Origin: Terriglobales bacterium
GTDB lineage: Bacteria; Acidobacteriota; Terriglobia; Terriglobales; Acidobacteriaceae
Direction of reading: 5' to 3'
DNA: 64,000 bases
Assembly (NCBI GenBank): GCA_035561515.1
Contig: DATMXP010000013.1
Coordinates: 1 to 64,000 of the forward strand
In this document: piece by piece, positions 62,670 to 64,000 of the stretch
Position numbering within the stretch: the stretch's first letter is position 1
Layout: every line of letters begins with the position of its first letter
Translations under genes and position numbers: made by a program
The notes under the pieces: generated by a model
What the model was told of the DNA's origin: nothing
The model's input: the letters and a program-made list of their open reading frames with translations, nothing else
The model's database searches: none

Positions 62670-62921
62670 ACTAAGCGGGATGCCAACCGGCAGCCCAAAC
62701 ATTAATTCTACTAGCTGTATTGCTGCTGTCAAACTTCGTGCATCGGCGCTTTCATTATCTGCCGTTGAACTCAAGGCGAATTCTCCAACCATAACAAGGC
62801 AAAAACAGGGCATACAGTCGGCGCTCTGAATCAACTCGGGGAAACCAAGACCGTGCCGAGCATGAAACTGAGCAGAACCGGAATGCGCGTGGGTAGTTCT
62901 GCCGGCAGAATGATCTGAGGT

Positions 62922-62950
62922 TTGACACTGCTTAAACTCCCATGTTAGAC
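62922..62950 (+). promoter_or_regulatory. Candidate sigma70-type promoter
   Basis: TTGACA (62922-62927) and TTAGAC (62945-62950) with a 17-base spacer, 36 bp before the partial gene at 62987. The 317-bp region from 62670 to 62986 otherwise shows nothing I can name. Confidence 0.4.
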
Positions 62951-62986
62951 ATAACAGGTCGATGCGGCGGTAACGTACACGCAAAG

Positions 62987-64000
62987 ATGTGGTGGTGGGT
63001 ACAAGTGAGACGAGAATATCTATCCAGCGGTTTCTATCAGAACGTTCTTTCGAGGCATGTGAAGACAGCTTTGGGCATATGGATGCTTCTGGTTTGTCAC
63101 GTTTCCTGGGCTGAGGACCACACCAAGGTCATTAAGCTCGCGGTATCGAATCCGGGTGCCGTGGCCCGTCCGGCAGCGAACGTAGTGGTCAGAGTGCAGG
63201 ATCTGCGTAAGGTTGCGACAGATTTCAATCTGGGTGCGTTCATCGTGACCGTGTCGGACGCTTCGACTCTGATTGAGGATGCGAAGGCTCCGGTAGCAAC
63301 GGAAGTTCCATCGCAGGCGGACGATCTAGATGGTGACGATCGAGCAGATGAAATCGCCTTCCAGATTCCGCTTCAGCCGGGGCAGACGCGAATCGTCAGT
63401 ATTGCCTACGGTAACCCATACGCATTCAGCCTGATTAAGTCCGCGTACTCCGCGCGAGCGCATACAAAATTCTCGCGACATTATGAGGGGCTGGGCTGGG
63501 AGTCGGACCTCGTTGGATGGCGGCTTTATTTCGATCCGCGCAACGCGATAGACCTCTTCGGAAAGTATCGGAGCGGACTAGTGCTGGACCAGTTCTCGAC
63601 GGATGGATATGACTACCACAGCGAGGCAAAAGCCGGGCGCGACATTTATAAGATTGGGAATTCCCTGGGGATTGGCTCTGTCGGGGCGCAGGTAAACGGA
63701 AAGATCGTCAAAGTGGCGGACGTGAAGGCCCGCAACTGGAGAATAGTGGCGGATGGTCCGGTGCGCGCGATTGCGGAAATGACTTACACGGGTTGGCGAG
63801 TCGCGGGCCGCACGGTTGATCTAACGAGCAAGGTTACGATCTGGGCGGGTGAACGCGGCTTTGAACATGAAATCGTCGCAAAGAATGCCGACGGCCTGGA
63901 ACTGGTGACCGGACTACCAAGAAAGCCTGAGGCGCAACTCACTGAACTGAAATCGCAGCCGAGCGTCCGAATGCTGGCGACTTGGGGAACTCAGGTTCTG
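62987..64000 (+). CDS. DUF4861-like secreted protein, C-terminus beyond the window
   Basis: Open to the window edge, at least 338 codons. N-terminal hydrophobic leader (ALGIWMLLVCHVSWA); GTG 63059 is an alternative start nearer the leader. Then VSNPGAVARPAANVVVRVQD, HYEGLGWESDLVGWRLYFDPRNAID, and GYDYHSEAKAGRDIYKIGNSLG, which resemble the DUF4861 family found beside polysaccharide-degradation genes. No function assigned. It lies outside the island, just past tRNA-Leu. Confidence 0.65.
   Translation, partial: MWWWVQVRREYLSSGFYQNVLSRHVKTALGIWMLLVCHVSWAEDHTKVIKLAVSNPGAVARPAANVVVRVQDLRKVATDFNLGAFIVTVSDASTLIEDAKAPVATEVPSQADDLDGDDRADEIAFQIPLQPGQTRIVSIAYGNPYAFSLIKSAYSARAHTKFSRHYEGLGWESDLVGWRLYFDPRNAIDLFGKYRSGLVLDQFSTDGYDYHSEAKAGRDIYKIGNSLGIGSVGAQVNGKIVKVADVKARNWRIVADGPVRAIAEMTYTGWRVAGRTVDLTSKVTIWAGERGFEHEIVAKNADGLELVTGLPRKPEAQLTELKSQPSVRMLATWGTQVL

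Overview
The window reads as chromosomal DNA of a Gram-negative acidobacterium (Acidobacteriota, Terriglobia-like). This is inference from gene content: a GWxTD-domain protein, a TonB-dependent receptor with an N-terminal carboxypeptidase-regulatory-like domain, a winged-helix/Ser-Thr kinase/TPR fusion, CATTC-type and REP-type interspersed repeats, a HpnI-like glycosyltransferase, PilZ proteins and a compact his operon. No rRNA, CRISPR array or complete prophage was seen. RNA genes are tRNA-Cys, tRNA-Gly, tRNA-Leu and the RNase P RNA.

Layout. 0-1 kb: hairpin repeats and a REP-associated tyrosine transposase. 1-9.4 kb: GWxTD protein, glyoxalase, nucleoside deoxyribosyltransferase-like protein, thymidine kinase, TatA, flavin-binding protein, two tRNAs, a glycosyltransferase and two tandem MacB-like permeases. 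9.5-20 kb: TonB receptor plus SMP-30 lactonase, a secreted trehalase, an AmmeMemoRadiSam pair that both appear exported, and a membrane-embedded spermidine-synthase-like protein. 20-24.3 kb: wHTH-kinase-TPR regulator, two unknown genes, and rnpB on the minus strand. 24.4-30 kb: Bax-inhibitor-like membrane protein, a Tat-exported xanthine-dehydrogenase-type molybdoenzyme operon ending in a small 8-cysteine protein, and a cytochrome c. 30-38 kb: hemA, lipocalin, degenerate receiver/PilZ protein, zinc ribbon, and a ccmF-ccmH-ccmI-like operon. 39-46 kb: metallophosphoesterase and the his operon (hisI-G-D-C-B-H-F-A). 46-53.3 kb: BON protein, methyltransferase-like membrane protein, glycogen phosphorylase, second PilZ protein and a secreted PKD/glycosidase-like protein. 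53.4-62.6 kb: an accessory island bounded by a duplicated 3' end of tRNA-Leu. 63-64 kb: a partial DUF4861-like gene.

Two observations stand out. First, the his operon is preceded by what looks like a complete ribosome-mediated transcription attenuator: a 23-codon leader with seven histidine codons in eight positions, a strong terminator, and mutually exclusive pairing segments that fit the classical 1:2 / 2:3 / 3:4 model. Second, a 27-bp direct repeat (25/27 identical) of the tRNA-Leu 3' end lies 9.16 kb away, and the hairpin next to the distal copy fits the tRNA's original terminator. The intervening 9.1 kb (AraC/GlxA regulators, hydrolases, DJ-1, DHFR-like, immunity-like) therefore looks like an integrase-less island. 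Smaller points include an unlisted 8-Cys protein, a Tat leader out of frame with its amidohydrolase, a tat-like leader on a radical SAM enzyme, and paired terminator hairpins sharing a core. All family calls are from reading motifs; no searches were run.
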